Below are positions 1 to 6,497 of a stretch of DNA of 6,497 nucleotides, piece after piece; position 1 is the first letter of the stretch, and every line of letters starts with the position of its first letter. This DNA is from Dehalococcoidia bacterium (GTDB lineage Bacteria > Chloroflexota > Dehalococcoidia > GIF9 > AB-539-J10): assembly GCA_003562555.1 (NCBI GenBank), contig PWUO01000224.1, positions 1 to 6,497 on the forward strand, written 5' to 3'. The notes below the pieces were generated by a model. The model did no database searches and had not been told where the DNA came from. It worked only from the letters and a program-made list of their open reading frames with translations. Made by a program: the position numbers and the translations under genes.

Positions 1-82
1 AGGCGGACGCTGGACGATCTGAACTAGGCTGTCCGCGACCCCGTCCGGTCTCTTTATCCTGCATTTCTCCCGGTAACGTTCC

Positions 83-112
83 TTGACAATTGTGTTCCGT
101 GAATTGTATATT
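83..112 (+). promoter_or_regulatory. Probable sigma-70-type promoter of the lexA-imuB operon
   Basis: A perfect -35 hexamer TTGACA (83-88) is followed after 18 bp by TATATT (107-112), one mismatch from TATAAT. Transcription would begin about 20 bases before the lexA ATG at 141, leaving a short leader that contains the GGAGG ribosome-binding site. The -10 box lies inside the palindrome at 103-120, so a repressor bound there would block RNA polymerase. The assignment rests on consensus matching only. Confidence 0.7.
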
Positions 113-120
113 CATACAAT
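103..120. promoter_or_regulatory. Candidate LexA operator (SOS box), autoregulatory
   Basis: The sequence ATTGTAT-ATTC-ATACAAT is a perfect 7-bp inverted repeat around a 4-bp centre and overlaps the -10 element of the promoter before lexA. Its core reads TTGT-N8-ACAA, the same geometry as the proteobacterial CTGT-N8-ACAG box, although LexA boxes differ between phyla. Position and symmetry are seen directly. That LexA itself binds here is inferred from the usual autoregulation of lexA genes. Confidence 0.65.
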
Positions 121-128
121 ATCAAGAC

Positions 129-133
129 GGAGG
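129..133 (+). promoter_or_regulatory. Ribosome-binding site that fixes the lexA start
   Basis: GGAGG stands 7 bases before the ATG at 141. The open frame extends upstream to a TTG at 90, but that codon lies between the -35 and -10 boxes of the promoter and could not be on the transcript, so 141 is the better start. Confidence 0.8.
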
Positions 134-140
134 ACCTCTC

Positions 141-791
141 ATGACACGAGATAGCAGAGGCAGGACGCGTGACAGAGTGTTGCAGTTCGTGCGTTCGTTT
201 ATCGCAGAGAAAGGCTACTCACCTTCGGTGAGTGACATCGTGGCAGGTTGCGGTTTGAGTTCCCCTAACCTTGCCCAGTATCACCTGAACGTGCTTGAGC
301 GGGAAGGCGTGTTACGTCGAACTCCTGGGGTGTTTCGCAGTATTCGAATTGTACATAGGGCCAACAGAGAGGTCCCGCTGCTCGGAGTGATCGCCGCAGG
401 AGCGCCTATCCCCGTCCCCGAATCGGATAACTGGGCCACTGAAGCAGAGGAGATGCTGGATCTCAGCCGGGATCTCGTGGGCGACGGCGAGAACCTGTTC
501 GCCCTCCGGGTTCGCGGCAGATCCATGATCGATGCGTGCGTGATGGATGGGGATATCGTCGTCATGGAGGCCGTACGGTCGGCCACGGATGGCGATATGG
601 TGGCAGTCTGGCTCAGGGACGAACACGAAGTCACTCTGAAGCGAATCTACCGGGAATCGAGCCGTGTCCGTCTTCAGCCCGCCAACCGGCAGATGGAGCC
701 GCTTTACGTGGATCCGGAGAACGTGACGGTACAGGGACGTGTGGTAGCGGTGATTCGGAAGTTCGCTCGCTCACGCCATGGAGATGACTGA
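141..791 (+). CDS. lexA: LexA-type SOS repressor (self-cleaving, S24 family)
   Basis: This 216-residue protein is a transcriptional repressor of DNA-damage genes that inactivates itself by autoproteolysis when stimulated by RecA filaments. Residues about 8-70 form the winged helix-turn-helix DNA-binding domain (KGYSPSVSDI, then SSPNLAQYHLNVLEREG). The peptidase domain follows. The cleavage site is Ala86-Gly87 in the stretch GVIAAGAPIP, the nucleophile is Ser128 in RGRSM, and the general base is Lys167 in VTLKRIY. All are in the standard places and the length is normal for LexA. The gene follows a promoter with a palindromic operator and its stop overlaps the imuB start by one base (TGATG). 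It therefore appears to be the first gene of the operon it controls. Whether it is the organism's global LexA or a second, cassette-specific repressor cannot be told from this window. Confidence 0.93.
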   Translation: MTRDSRGRTRDRVLQFVRSFIAEKGYSPSVSDIVAGCGLSSPNLAQYHLNVLEREGVLRRTPGVFRSIRIVHRANREVPLLGVIAAGAPIPVPESDNWATEAEEMLDLSRDLVGDGENLFALRVRGRSMIDACVMDGDIVVMEAVRSATDGDMVAVWLRDEHEVTLKRIYRESSRVRLQPANRQMEPLYVDPENVTVQGRVVAVIRKFARSRHGDD

Positions 792-1981
792 TGAGGATCG
801 CATGCCTGTATCTGTCCCGATTTTCCGTTCAGGTGGAGCGAAAAGCAGATCCCGCCCTTCGTGACCGGCCGCTCATTATCGGTGGATACCATCACGAGAT
901 CGGCCGTGTGCGCGAGGTATCCGAAGAGGCGGCGAAGTACGGCCTGACGGCGGATATGCCGCTGCGGCAGGCGTACTCACTCTGTCCTGACGGCGTGTTT
1001 CTGCCGTATCAGGAGGAGAAGCGTCGTGAAGCTTCCTCACTCGTACTCTCGGAAGTGGGGCAGCTCTGCCCTTTCGTTGAGGCCGTCTCGCCATCGCATA
1101 TCCTCATGGGGCTTCGGTACGAGCGCGACGAACGCCGCTTCGCCGGAGATGTGATGGCCGCAGTGCAGCAACGCACTGGGTTTCAGATGTCCTGTGGCAT
1201 CGCCTCCTCCCGGTTTGCCGCATGCCTTGCGGCAGAGGAGGCGGTGATGTCCGGCCTGCTGGTACTCGACGGGAGCGGCGAACAGGAGTTCCTGCATGAA
1301 CTGCCGGTTGCACGCCTCCCCGTCTCCGAGGCTACTGTGCGAAAGCTGCACCTGCTGGGGATCTCGCAGGCTGGCGATTTGCTGCAGTTGCCCCCGGGCG
1401 CGCTGGCGGCGCAGTTTGGCAGCGAGGGACAGAGGATGCTCGAGCTTGTTCGTGGCCTCGATGTCCATGGTGTGGCGCAGTGGCAAGGCGCACGTGAGGT
1501 CGTTCACTCGATGAGCTTCGACGTGCCTGTTGCCAATGGTGGCGAGTTGCGAGTTATGGTGCGCCGGATGCTCGATTCGCTGTGTCATGAGCTTCGTGAG
1601 CGGTGGCAGTGCTGTCGGAGCCTCTCAATGCTGCTGCGACTTGAGAGTGGAGAGGAGAGGCGGGCGACGGTACATTTCAAAGAGCCAACCTCCTCTCCCG
1701 CAGTCCTGGAGCGTCGGGTATATTCCCGTATCGAGCAGCTCACGGATTCGGCACAGGTCTCCGGAGTGGAGGTTACGGCTTTCGGGCTTTGTGCCGAGGA
1801 GGGACGTCAGTCGTCCTTCCTCGACGGTCCCTGCAGAGCGAACTTGCAGTTCTCCGAGGCGGTTGCGGTGTTGCAGCAACGATATGGGAGGGGTGTGGTG
1901 AAGAAGGTCGCCACGCGCCGTGGTGGCAGATTGCCCGAGGAACAGTACTCCTTCGTGTCGTATGAGGCGGAGGGGCGGTGA
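791..1981 (+). CDS. imuB: ImuB-like Y-family polymerase homologue, catalytically inactive
   Basis: This 396-residue protein has the Y-family polymerase fold: an N-terminal palm (DPALRDRPLIIGG at 20-32), the segment SCGIASSRFAACLAAEEA near 134-151, a helix-hairpin-helix thumb (about 170-225) and a little-finger domain (about 235-335). The residues needed for catalysis are gone. The first metal-binding Asp of Pol IV aligns with Tyr7, and the SLDE motif is replaced by Ser-Pro-Ser-His at 100-103. Such loss is characteristic of ImuB, which acts as an adaptor between the beta clamp and DnaE2 rather than as a polymerase. A degenerate clamp-binding motif, QSSFL (340-344), sits where related proteins have QLSLF. 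At 396 residues it is shorter than many ImuB proteins (about 500), so the long C-terminal extension is missing. A GGAG site precedes the ATG by 7 bases. The gene is coupled to lexA upstream and to the small gene downstream. Confidence 0.88.
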   Translation: MRIACLYLSRFSVQVERKADPALRDRPLIIGGYHHEIGRVREVSEEAAKYGLTADMPLRQAYSLCPDGVFLPYQEEKRREASSLVLSEVGQLCPFVEAVSPSHILMGLRYERDERRFAGDVMAAVQQRTGFQMSCGIASSRFAACLAAEEAVMSGLLVLDGSGEQEFLHELPVARLPVSEATVRKLHLLGISQAGDLLQLPPGALAAQFGSEGQRMLELVRGLDVHGVAQWQGAREVVHSMSFDVPVANGGELRVMVRRMLDSLCHELRERWQCCRSLSMLLRLESGEERRATVHFKEPTSSPAVLERRVYSRIEQLTDSAQVSGVEVTAFGLCAEEGRQSSFLDGPCRANLQFSEAVAVLQQRYGRGVVKKVATRRGGRLPEEQYSFVSYEAEGR

Positions 1982-2232
1982 ATAAGCTGGCGTGGGAATT
2001 GCCCGGGGTGCAGGTCGACGAGTCGGTAGCTCACGAGCCGCGAGCACTCCTCCACGACGGGAAGTGGCGCAGAGTGGAACACGTGTTGTGCCACTGGAGG
2101 GTAGCGCAGGAATGGTGGAAACGCCCGGTGGAGCGGGACTATTTCCGCGTGAGCCTGGAGGGAGGGGTCATCTGTGAAGTTTTCCGGGATATCCGGCAGG
2201 GCTGCTGGCGGCTTCAGCGAGTCTACGACTAG
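1978..2232 (+). CDS. Small DUF6504-like protein coupled to imuB
   Basis: This 84-residue protein starts with GTG and overlaps the imuB stop by 4 bases (GTGA), with GGAGGGG just upstream, so translation is probably coupled. It contains no membrane segment or signal peptide. It is rich in aromatic and basic residues, with a central run VEHVLCHWRV (33-42), then WWKRP, DYFRV and an end WRLQRVYD. This pattern resembles my recollection of DUF6504, a family of unknown function found beside or fused to Y-family polymerase genes in Actinobacteria and Chloroflexota. The beta-strand-like alternation suggests a small barrel, possibly binding nucleic acid or a protein partner, but this is inference. Its placement directly after imuB, where imuA is absent, suggests a role in the same translesion complex. 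Confidence 0.75.
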   Translation: MNKLAWELPGVQVDESVAHEPRALLHDGKWRRVEHVLCHWRVAQEWWKRPVERDYFRVSLEGGVICEVFRDIRQGCWRLQRVYD

Positions 2233-2315
2233 CTGAATTCGAGGCAGCCAGCGCTCCGGAAGGTTGGACTGGCGTATGACTCGTGAAGTGGGGGCCAGGC
2301 TGACTGACGGTCCCG

Positions 2316-2780
2316 TTATTCGTCTTCTCCGTCACGGGCACCGCGTCGCCTGATCTCGTCCACTACGATGCAGGTGCAGAGGACCATTATCGTTGCAAGG
2401 AGGATCTGTCCAAAGTAGAGGGGGTACAGAAAGGTCTCGGCAACACCGCCCCCAATCGTTCTCTCGAAGAGAGGGCCGTAGATGATCATTCCGAAGAAAT
2501 ACAGGAAAAAGAAGACAACCGGGGTATAGAGTACCGGCCACGCGGAGACTGTCTTGATGATGTGGCCGGGCTTCTTCTCGGCAGCATCGTAGATGATGTC
2601 GTTGACGTTGATATCAAGGGTCGTCGCTATGCGTTTCAGCATGTCGATATCGGGGAACGCCTTGCCTGTCTCCCAGTTCGAGACGGTCTGCCGCGTGACG
2701 TGCAACTCAGCAGCCATACCTTCCTGGGACATGCCCTGCTTCTTTCGAAAGTGTTTGACGTTCTTTCCAACGGTGTTCAT
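2316..2780 (-). CDS. XRE-family regulator with two C-terminal membrane helices
   Basis: This 154-residue protein begins with a Cro/C1-type helix-turn-helix (about 5-64: MSQEGMAAELHVTRQTVSNW, then GKAFPDIDMLKRIATTL). A short linker follows, then two hydrophobic segments, about 80-103 (WPVLYTPVVFFFLYFFGMII) and 118-140 (FLYPLYFGQILLATIMVL), and a charged tail (DEIRRRGARDGEDE). It is probably a DNA-binding regulator held at the cytoplasmic membrane, an architecture common in Firmicutes and other gut or anaerobic bacteria. The start at 2780 is supported by AAGGAGG 6 bases upstream. The open frame continues further upstream on the same strand into dnaE2 but without support. The gene converges on the imuB operon and diverges from dnaE2. 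Its targets are unknown; the shared intergenic region makes its own promoter and dnaE2 the obvious candidates. Confidence 0.85.
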   Translation of the reverse strand: MNTVGKNVKHFRKKQGMSQEGMAAELHVTRQTVSNWETGKAFPDIDMLKRIATTLDINVNDIIYDAAEKKPGHIIKTVSAWPVLYTPVVFFFLYFFGMIIYGPLFERTIGGGVAETFLYPLYFGQILLATIMVLCTCIVVDEIRRRGARDGEDE

Positions 2781-2896
2781 TTGCTGCCTCCTTGTCGAAA
2801 CGATAGCGAAATCTGTCGTGACAATCCAGCAATTACCGTTTGCGCAACGAATGTTGATCGATGTCACCTTTGCGTAATTCCGGTGGAAGAGGACCC
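2781..2896. promoter_or_regulatory. Divergent intergenic region between xre and dnaE2
   Basis: These 116 bp must hold the start signals for xre (leftward) and, unless dnaE2 is read through from elsewhere, for dnaE2 (rightward). Small symmetric elements are visible: TGTC-GT-GACA (2814-2823), the palindrome TTGCGCAA (2840-2847) and CAAC-GAAT-GTTG (2845-2856). TTTGCG occurs twice, at 2839 and 2869. No convincing -35/-10 pair was found for either direction, and the palindrome seen before lexA is not repeated here. Which protein binds here is unknown. Confidence 0.45.
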
Positions 2897-5800
2897 ATGG
2901 AGAGATATGTAGAGCTTCATTGCCATTCGGCGTTCTCATTGCTCGATGGCGCGTCATTGCCTGAGGAACTTGCGCGCCGGGCTGCCGGGCTGGATATGCC
3001 GGCACTTGCGCTCACCGATCACGACGGTCTGTATGGAGCGGTACGCTTCGTCCGTGCGTGTGAGCGCGAGGGAATCAAGCCGCTTGTGGGTGCGGAACTC
3101 ATCCTCCAGGGTGGATGCCACGTCACCCTGCTGGCGATGGATATGGCGGGTTATTCGAATCTGTGTCGCGTCATCACTGCGGCACAGCTTGCCGGCGTGA
3201 AGGGCAGGCCCGTTCTGACGTGGGATATGCTGGCGGACCATTCCGGTGGGCTCATATGTCTCTCCGGCTGCAGGGAAGGCGAGCTGGCGCGGTATGTGCG
3301 CGGTTCGAATTTCGGCGCCGCTCAACTGGCGGCGGGCCGCTATCTCGAGGTCTTCGGACGTGACAGGTTTGTTGTGGAACTGCAGCACATGATGTATCCG
3401 GAGGACACTGCCCTCTGTTCGGGTCTTGCGTCTCTTGCGCGTGAGTGCGGCGTCGGTTGTGTGGCGACCAATAACGTGCACTACGCGCGGAAGGAGGGTC
3501 ACCGCCTGCACGACGTGCTGACCTGCATCTGCACCCGAAGCACTCTCGACGACTGCACTGAGTTGAAGCTGAACACCGAGTTCTATTTGAAGACGCACGA
3601 GGAGATGTGGTCGCTGTTTCGCGAATATCCGGCAGCCCTGTGCATGACAGCAGAACTGGCGCAGCGCTGTAACGTGACTCTCGAGTTCTCCGGCTACCGC
3701 TTCCCCGAGTACCCTCTGCCTGAAGGCGAGACGGCGGAGAGCTATCTTGCGGGCGTTTGCCGGGAGGGAGTGCGCCGACGGTATGGCGATATGACGGAGG
3801 AGGTGGCATCGCGGGTGGCCCATGAGCTTGATCTCATCGCCAGGCTCGGGCTTTCCGGCTATTTCCTCATCGTACGGGACATCATGGAGTATGCCGAACG
3901 GCATGGAATTCCGGCGCAGGGACGCGGGTCAGCAGCGAACTCCGTGATCGCCTATGTGCTCGGTATTACCAAAGTCGATCCTATCAGGAACCGGCTCTTC
4001 CTCGGTCGCTTCCTGAACGACGAGATGTCTTCCATTCCCGACATCGATATCGATGTATCCACAGCCCACCGTGAACAGCTCATCCGGTATGTGTATGAGA
4101 AGTACGGGAAGGAGCATGCCGCGATGGTGTGCACGTACATAACATTCCAGTCGAGAAACGCACTTCGCGAGGTCGGCAAGGTGCTTGGCATGCCGGTTCA
4201 TGTGGTGGACCGACTCGCGAGATCGGTATCGTGGTCCGGATACGGCTCGCGCAATATAACGAAAGAACTATCCGGTATCGGGGAATTCGCCCCGTACTTC
4301 GGCAAAGTCACATTCCAGGAGTACCTGACCATCTGCCGTCAACTTGAGGACTATCCACGGCACCTCTCCATTCACAATGGCGGCATTCTCATCTCCTCAC
4401 GTCCCTTGAGTGAGATCGTGCCACTGGAGCGGGCCTCCATGCCTGGACGGGTTGTCTGTCAGTGGGACAAGGACAGTGTTGCCGATGCCGGATTGATAAA
4501 GATAGACCTGCTGGGGTTGAGGATGCTTTCGCTCCTGGAGGAGGCTCGTGTGCTCGTGGAGCGGAGGCACGGGGTGACGCTGGACCTCGATGGATTGCCG
4601 CAGGATGATGCGGATGTGTACGACATGATATGCCGCTGCGACACCATTGGCGTCTTCCAGATAGAGAGCCGCGCCCAGATGCAGACGCTGCCGCGCACAC
4701 GTCCACGGTCGATCGACGATCTGACGGTGGAGGTCTCCATTGTGCGTCCCGGCCCCATACAGGGAAACATGGTGCATCCTTACATAAGAAGAAGAAATGG
4801 ACTGGAGAAGGTGACCTATCTTCACCCCAGGCTGGAGCCGATACTTGATGAGACGCTTGGGGTCATCCTCTTCCAGGAACAGGTCATCCAGGCAGCCGTC
4901 GCGCTGGCGGGTTTCACACCTGGAGAGGCAGACCAGTTGCGTCGGGCCATGAGCCGGAAACGGTCGGTCGAGGCCATCGAACAGTTGCGAGCACGTTTCA
5001 TGCAAGGCGCGCATGCAATTGGTGTTGATGCCAGGAGTGCGGACAGAGTGTTCGCTTCTCTTGAGGGGTTTGCCCAGTACGGGTTCTGCAAGAGCCATGC
5101 GGCGGGGTTTGCACTCATCTGCTATCAGTCGGCATGGATGAAACACCACTACCCCGTCGAGTTCTACTGTGCATTGCTCAACAACCAGCCGATGGGTTTC
5201 TATCGTCCGGAGGTAGTGCTTCACGATGCGCAGCGGCACGGCATCCAGGTGTTGCCGGTTGACGCGAACCTGAGTGACGCCGTGTGTCGTATTGAGGAGG
5301 GGCGCATTCGGCTGGGGTTCAGATACGTTAAGGAGATGGGCGAACGGACCATTGCGCGTATCACCCGCGAACGTGAAAGGGGTGTGTTCCTGTCGCTCGA
5401 GGATTTCTCCCTTCGTACGGGACTTCCGGGCAGCGCAGTGGAGAAGCTCGTACTCGCTGGAGCATTTGACTTCTGTGGGCGTCCGCGAAGGGAGATGCTC
5501 TGGCAACTCGGCATCGTGGAGAAGAAGAGGCCCGGGGAACTCCCGTTGCAGTCGTCCAGCGATACTGTAACGCTTCGCTCGATGAGCTCTCTCGAGGAGA
5601 TGCGGTGTGACTACGCAGTACAGGAGATGTCGACCAGCCACCATCCGATGGCGGTGCTCAGGGGGGAACTGACGGAAGATGGGTTGGTGAGGAGTGGGGA
5701 TTTCATGAGACTGAACGATGGAGATGTAGTGAGAATTGCAGGCTACGTGATCATGAAGCAGCGCCCGCCGACCGCGAAGGGATTTGCCTTCATAACCATG

Positions 5801-6028
5801 GAGGATGAGGATGGCACAATCAATGTGGTTATCCGCCCGGATGTGTATGAGCGCTACCGGCAGGTGTGCATCTTCAACCCGGTATTGCTGATTGAGGGCA
5901 GTCTGCAGAAGCGGGATGGTACCCTCAACGTGAGGGCGGATGTGATTCGCGCCTGCCAGCCTGACGGCGATGGGCCACTGCCCGCGCGCGGCAGGGCGGC
6001 CCCACAGGTCACCCTGCGCAGCCATTGA
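2897..6028 (+). CDS. dnaE2: Error-prone DNA polymerase III alpha subunit DnaE2
   Basis: This 1043-residue C-family DNA polymerase is the catalytic subunit for induced mutagenesis and lesion bypass. The N-terminal PHP domain (about 1-210) carries HCH at 8-10 and TDHDGLYG at 40-47. The polymerase core has GRGSAANS (342-349), the catalytic pair Asp384 and Asp386 in PDIDIDV, and the third catalytic Asp537 in KIDLLGL. QYGFCKSHAAGFAL lies near 727-740. A helix-hairpin-helix region (about 815-870) and a C-terminal OB fold (about 945-1020, with GFAFITMEDEDG) follow. The OB-fold ending without a tau-binding extension, and a length near 1040 residues rather than about 1160, separate DnaE2 from replicative DnaE1. 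The ATG at 2897 is preceded by GGAAGAGGA and places the PHP motif in its normal position. An ATG at 2861 would add 12 residues but has no ribosome-binding site. It should act with ImuB encoded upstream. Confidence 0.95.
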   Translation: MERYVELHCHSAFSLLDGASLPEELARRAAGLDMPALALTDHDGLYGAVRFVRACEREGIKPLVGAELILQGGCHVTLLAMDMAGYSNLCRVITAAQLAGVKGRPVLTWDMLADHSGGLICLSGCREGELARYVRGSNFGAAQLAAGRYLEVFGRDRFVVELQHMMYPEDTALCSGLASLARECGVGCVATNNVHYARKEGHRLHDVLTCICTRSTLDDCTELKLNTEFYLKTHEEMWSLFREYPAALCMTAELAQRCNVTLEFSGYRFPEYPLPEGETAESYLAGVCREGVRRRYGDMTEEVASRVAHELDLIARLGLSGYFLIVRDIMEYAERHGIPAQGRGSAANSVIAYVLGITKVDPIRNRLFLGRFLNDEMSSIPDIDIDVSTAHREQLIRYVYEKYGKEHAAMVCTYITFQSRNALREVGKVLGMPVHVVDRLARSVSWSGYGSRNITKELSGIGEFAPYFGKVTFQEYLTICRQLEDYPRHLSIHNGGILISSRPLSEIVPLERASMPGRVVCQWDKDSVADAGLIKIDLLGLRMLSLLEEARVLVERRHGVTLDLDGLPQDDADVYDMICRCDTIGVFQIESRAQMQTLPRTRPRSIDDLTVEVSIVRPGPIQGNMVHPYIRRRNGLEKVTYLHPRLEPILDETLGVILFQEQVIQAAVALAGFTPGEADQLRRAMSRKRSVEAIEQLRARFMQGAHAIGVDARSADRVFASLEGFAQYGFCKSHAAGFALICYQSAWMKHHYPVEFYCALLNNQPMGFYRPEVVLHDAQRHGIQVLPVDANLSDAVCRIEEGRIRLGFRYVKEMGERTIARITRERERGVFLSLEDFSLRTGLPGSAVEKLVLAGAFDFCGRPRREMLWQLGIVEKKRPGELPLQSSSDTVTLRSMSSLEEMRCDYAVQEMSTSHHPMAVLRGELTEDGLVRSGDFMRLNDGDVVRIAGYVIMKQRPPTAKGFAFITMEDEDGTINVVIRPDVYERYRQVCIFNPVLLIEGSLQKRDGTLNVRADVIRACQPDGDGPLPARGRAAPQVTLRSH

Positions 6029-6113
6029 CAGGGTGGCTGATTCGTTCTAGTGTGAGTGACAACGCGGCCGATGTCGCAGAGTCGTTGCCACGCCGCTGCA
6101 TGGAGGACTGTAG

Positions 6114-6497
6114 ATGCCGGACAATCAACCTCTTTCGGACGACACCACTACTACGGGTGAACTTAAACGCCTGGTGCGCGAGTTCGTAGAGGAACGAGAC
6201 TGGGGGCAGTACCATAACGCGAAGGATGTCGCCATCGCGATCAACGTCGAGGCCGGGGAGCTCCTGGAATTGTTCGAGTGGGTCAGGGAACACGAGATAC
6301 CTTCGCTGCTGGCGGACGAGGAAAAACACAGGCACCTGGGCGAGGAACTGGCCGATGTCATTCTGCTGTGCCTCAACCTCGCGTCGGTTGTGGATCTGGA
6401 TGTGGCTGCAACTGTGGGTCGCAAGCTGGAGAAGAATCGAACCAAGTACCCGTCAGACCTCGTGCGTGGGAACTACCGTAAGTACACCGAGTTGCGG
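6114..6497 (+). CDS. MazG-like nucleotide pyrophosphohydrolase (3' end outside window)
   Basis: The frame is open from the ATG at 6114 to the right edge, giving 128 residues. It has GGAGG 7 bases before the start. The protein is all-alpha and matches the short MazG-like/dCTPase group (RS21-C6 type), which hydrolyses nucleoside triphosphates, often dCTP or modified nucleotides, to the monophosphate and pyrophosphate. The metal-binding signature is present: Glu46 and Glu49 in NVEAGELLELFEW, then Glu78 and Asp81 in GEELADVILLCLNLA. KLEKNRTKYP (104-113) is also typical of the family, so the protein is probably nearly complete at the window edge. It follows dnaE2 by 85 bp in the same direction. 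It may share its transcript, and nucleotide-pool cleansing would suit an error-prone polymerase. The exact substrate cannot be predicted. Confidence 0.88.
   Translation, partial: MPDNQPLSDDTTTTGELKRLVREFVEERDWGQYHNAKDVAIAINVEAGELLELFEWVREHEIPSLLADEEKHRHLGEELADVILLCLNLASVVDLDVAATVGRKLEKNRTKYPSDLVRGNYRKYTELR

Noticed and set aside
1..27. Possible tail of an upstream gene ending in RRTLDDLN and a TAG stop
   Set aside because: Eight codons are too few to tell a real gene end from chance.
3..50. Inverted repeats GCGGAC/GTCCGC (3-8 and 31-36) and GACC/GGTC (37-40 and 47-50) followed by TCTTT, terminator-like
   Set aside because: The first has a 22-base loop, the second only a 4-bp stem, and there is no proper T-run.
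90..140. Upstream TTG start that would lengthen LexA by 17 residues
   Set aside because: It lies inside the promoter between the -35 and -10 boxes, has no ribosome-binding site, and adds residues not usual for LexA.
2247..2273. GCCAG/CTGGC hairpin between the convergent DUF6504-like and xre genes
   Set aside because: A 5-bp stem with a 17-base loop and no T-tract on either strand is not a credible terminator.
2861..2896. Earlier ATG for DnaE2 adding 12 residues
   Set aside because: No ribosome-binding site precedes it and the added residues are not typical before the PHP domain; the ATG at 2897 has GGAAGAGGA upstream.
2954..3904. Open frame of 316 codons antisense to the dnaE2 PHP region
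   Set aside because: Same reasons: no family resemblance and complete overlap with strongly conserved DnaE2 motifs.
4397..6025. Open frame of 542 codons antisense to dnaE2
   Set aside because: It is fully covered by the well-supported dnaE2, has no recognisable domain, and long antisense frames are expected opposite GC-rich coding sequence.

Overview
The window carries a compact SOS-mutagenesis (translesion synthesis) locus from a bacterium of moderate-to-high GC. Its order is lexA-type repressor, imuB-type Y-family polymerase homologue, a small DUF6504-like gene, a convergent membrane-anchored XRE regulator, dnaE2 (error-prone DNA polymerase III alpha), and the first 128 codons of a MazG-like nucleotide pyrophosphohydrolase. 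Most genes have a clear GGAGG-type ribosome-binding site. The winged-helix half of the repressor and the ImuB/DUF6504/DnaE2 combination recall Chloroflexota or Actinobacteria more than Proteobacteria. This placement is from memory of family resemblance and is only a guess. Nothing in the window looks phage- or transposon-derived.

Region by region: bases 1-82 hold no supportable gene. A strong promoter (TTGACA, 18-bp spacer, TATATT) lies at 83-112, and a perfect 7-4-7 palindrome at 103-120 covers its -10 box, which is the expected layout for an autoregulated lexA. lexA (141-791), imuB (791-1981) and the DUF6504-like gene (1978-2232) overlap by 1 and 4 bases, so they form one translationally coupled operon. 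The xre gene (2780-2316) points the opposite way, converging on that operon and diverging from dnaE2 (2897-6028) across a 116-bp intergenic region. The mazG-like gene starts at 6114 and runs off the right edge.

How the genes should work together: in the known imuA-imuB-dnaE2 systems, LexA cleavage after DNA damage releases a mutasome in which catalytically inactive ImuB links the replication clamp to the polymerase DnaE2. Here ImuB has lost the catalytic acidic residues, the repressor keeps the Ala-Gly cleavage site and Ser/Lys dyad, and DnaE2 keeps its three catalytic aspartates. The system therefore looks intact, except that no imuA or imuA' gene is present in the window. The small DUF6504-like protein, coupled to imuB, is the only candidate for an additional local partner. 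The unusual features are that small protein, the lack of imuA, the membrane-anchored regulator separating imuB from dnaE2, and the house-cleaning pyrophosphatase next door.
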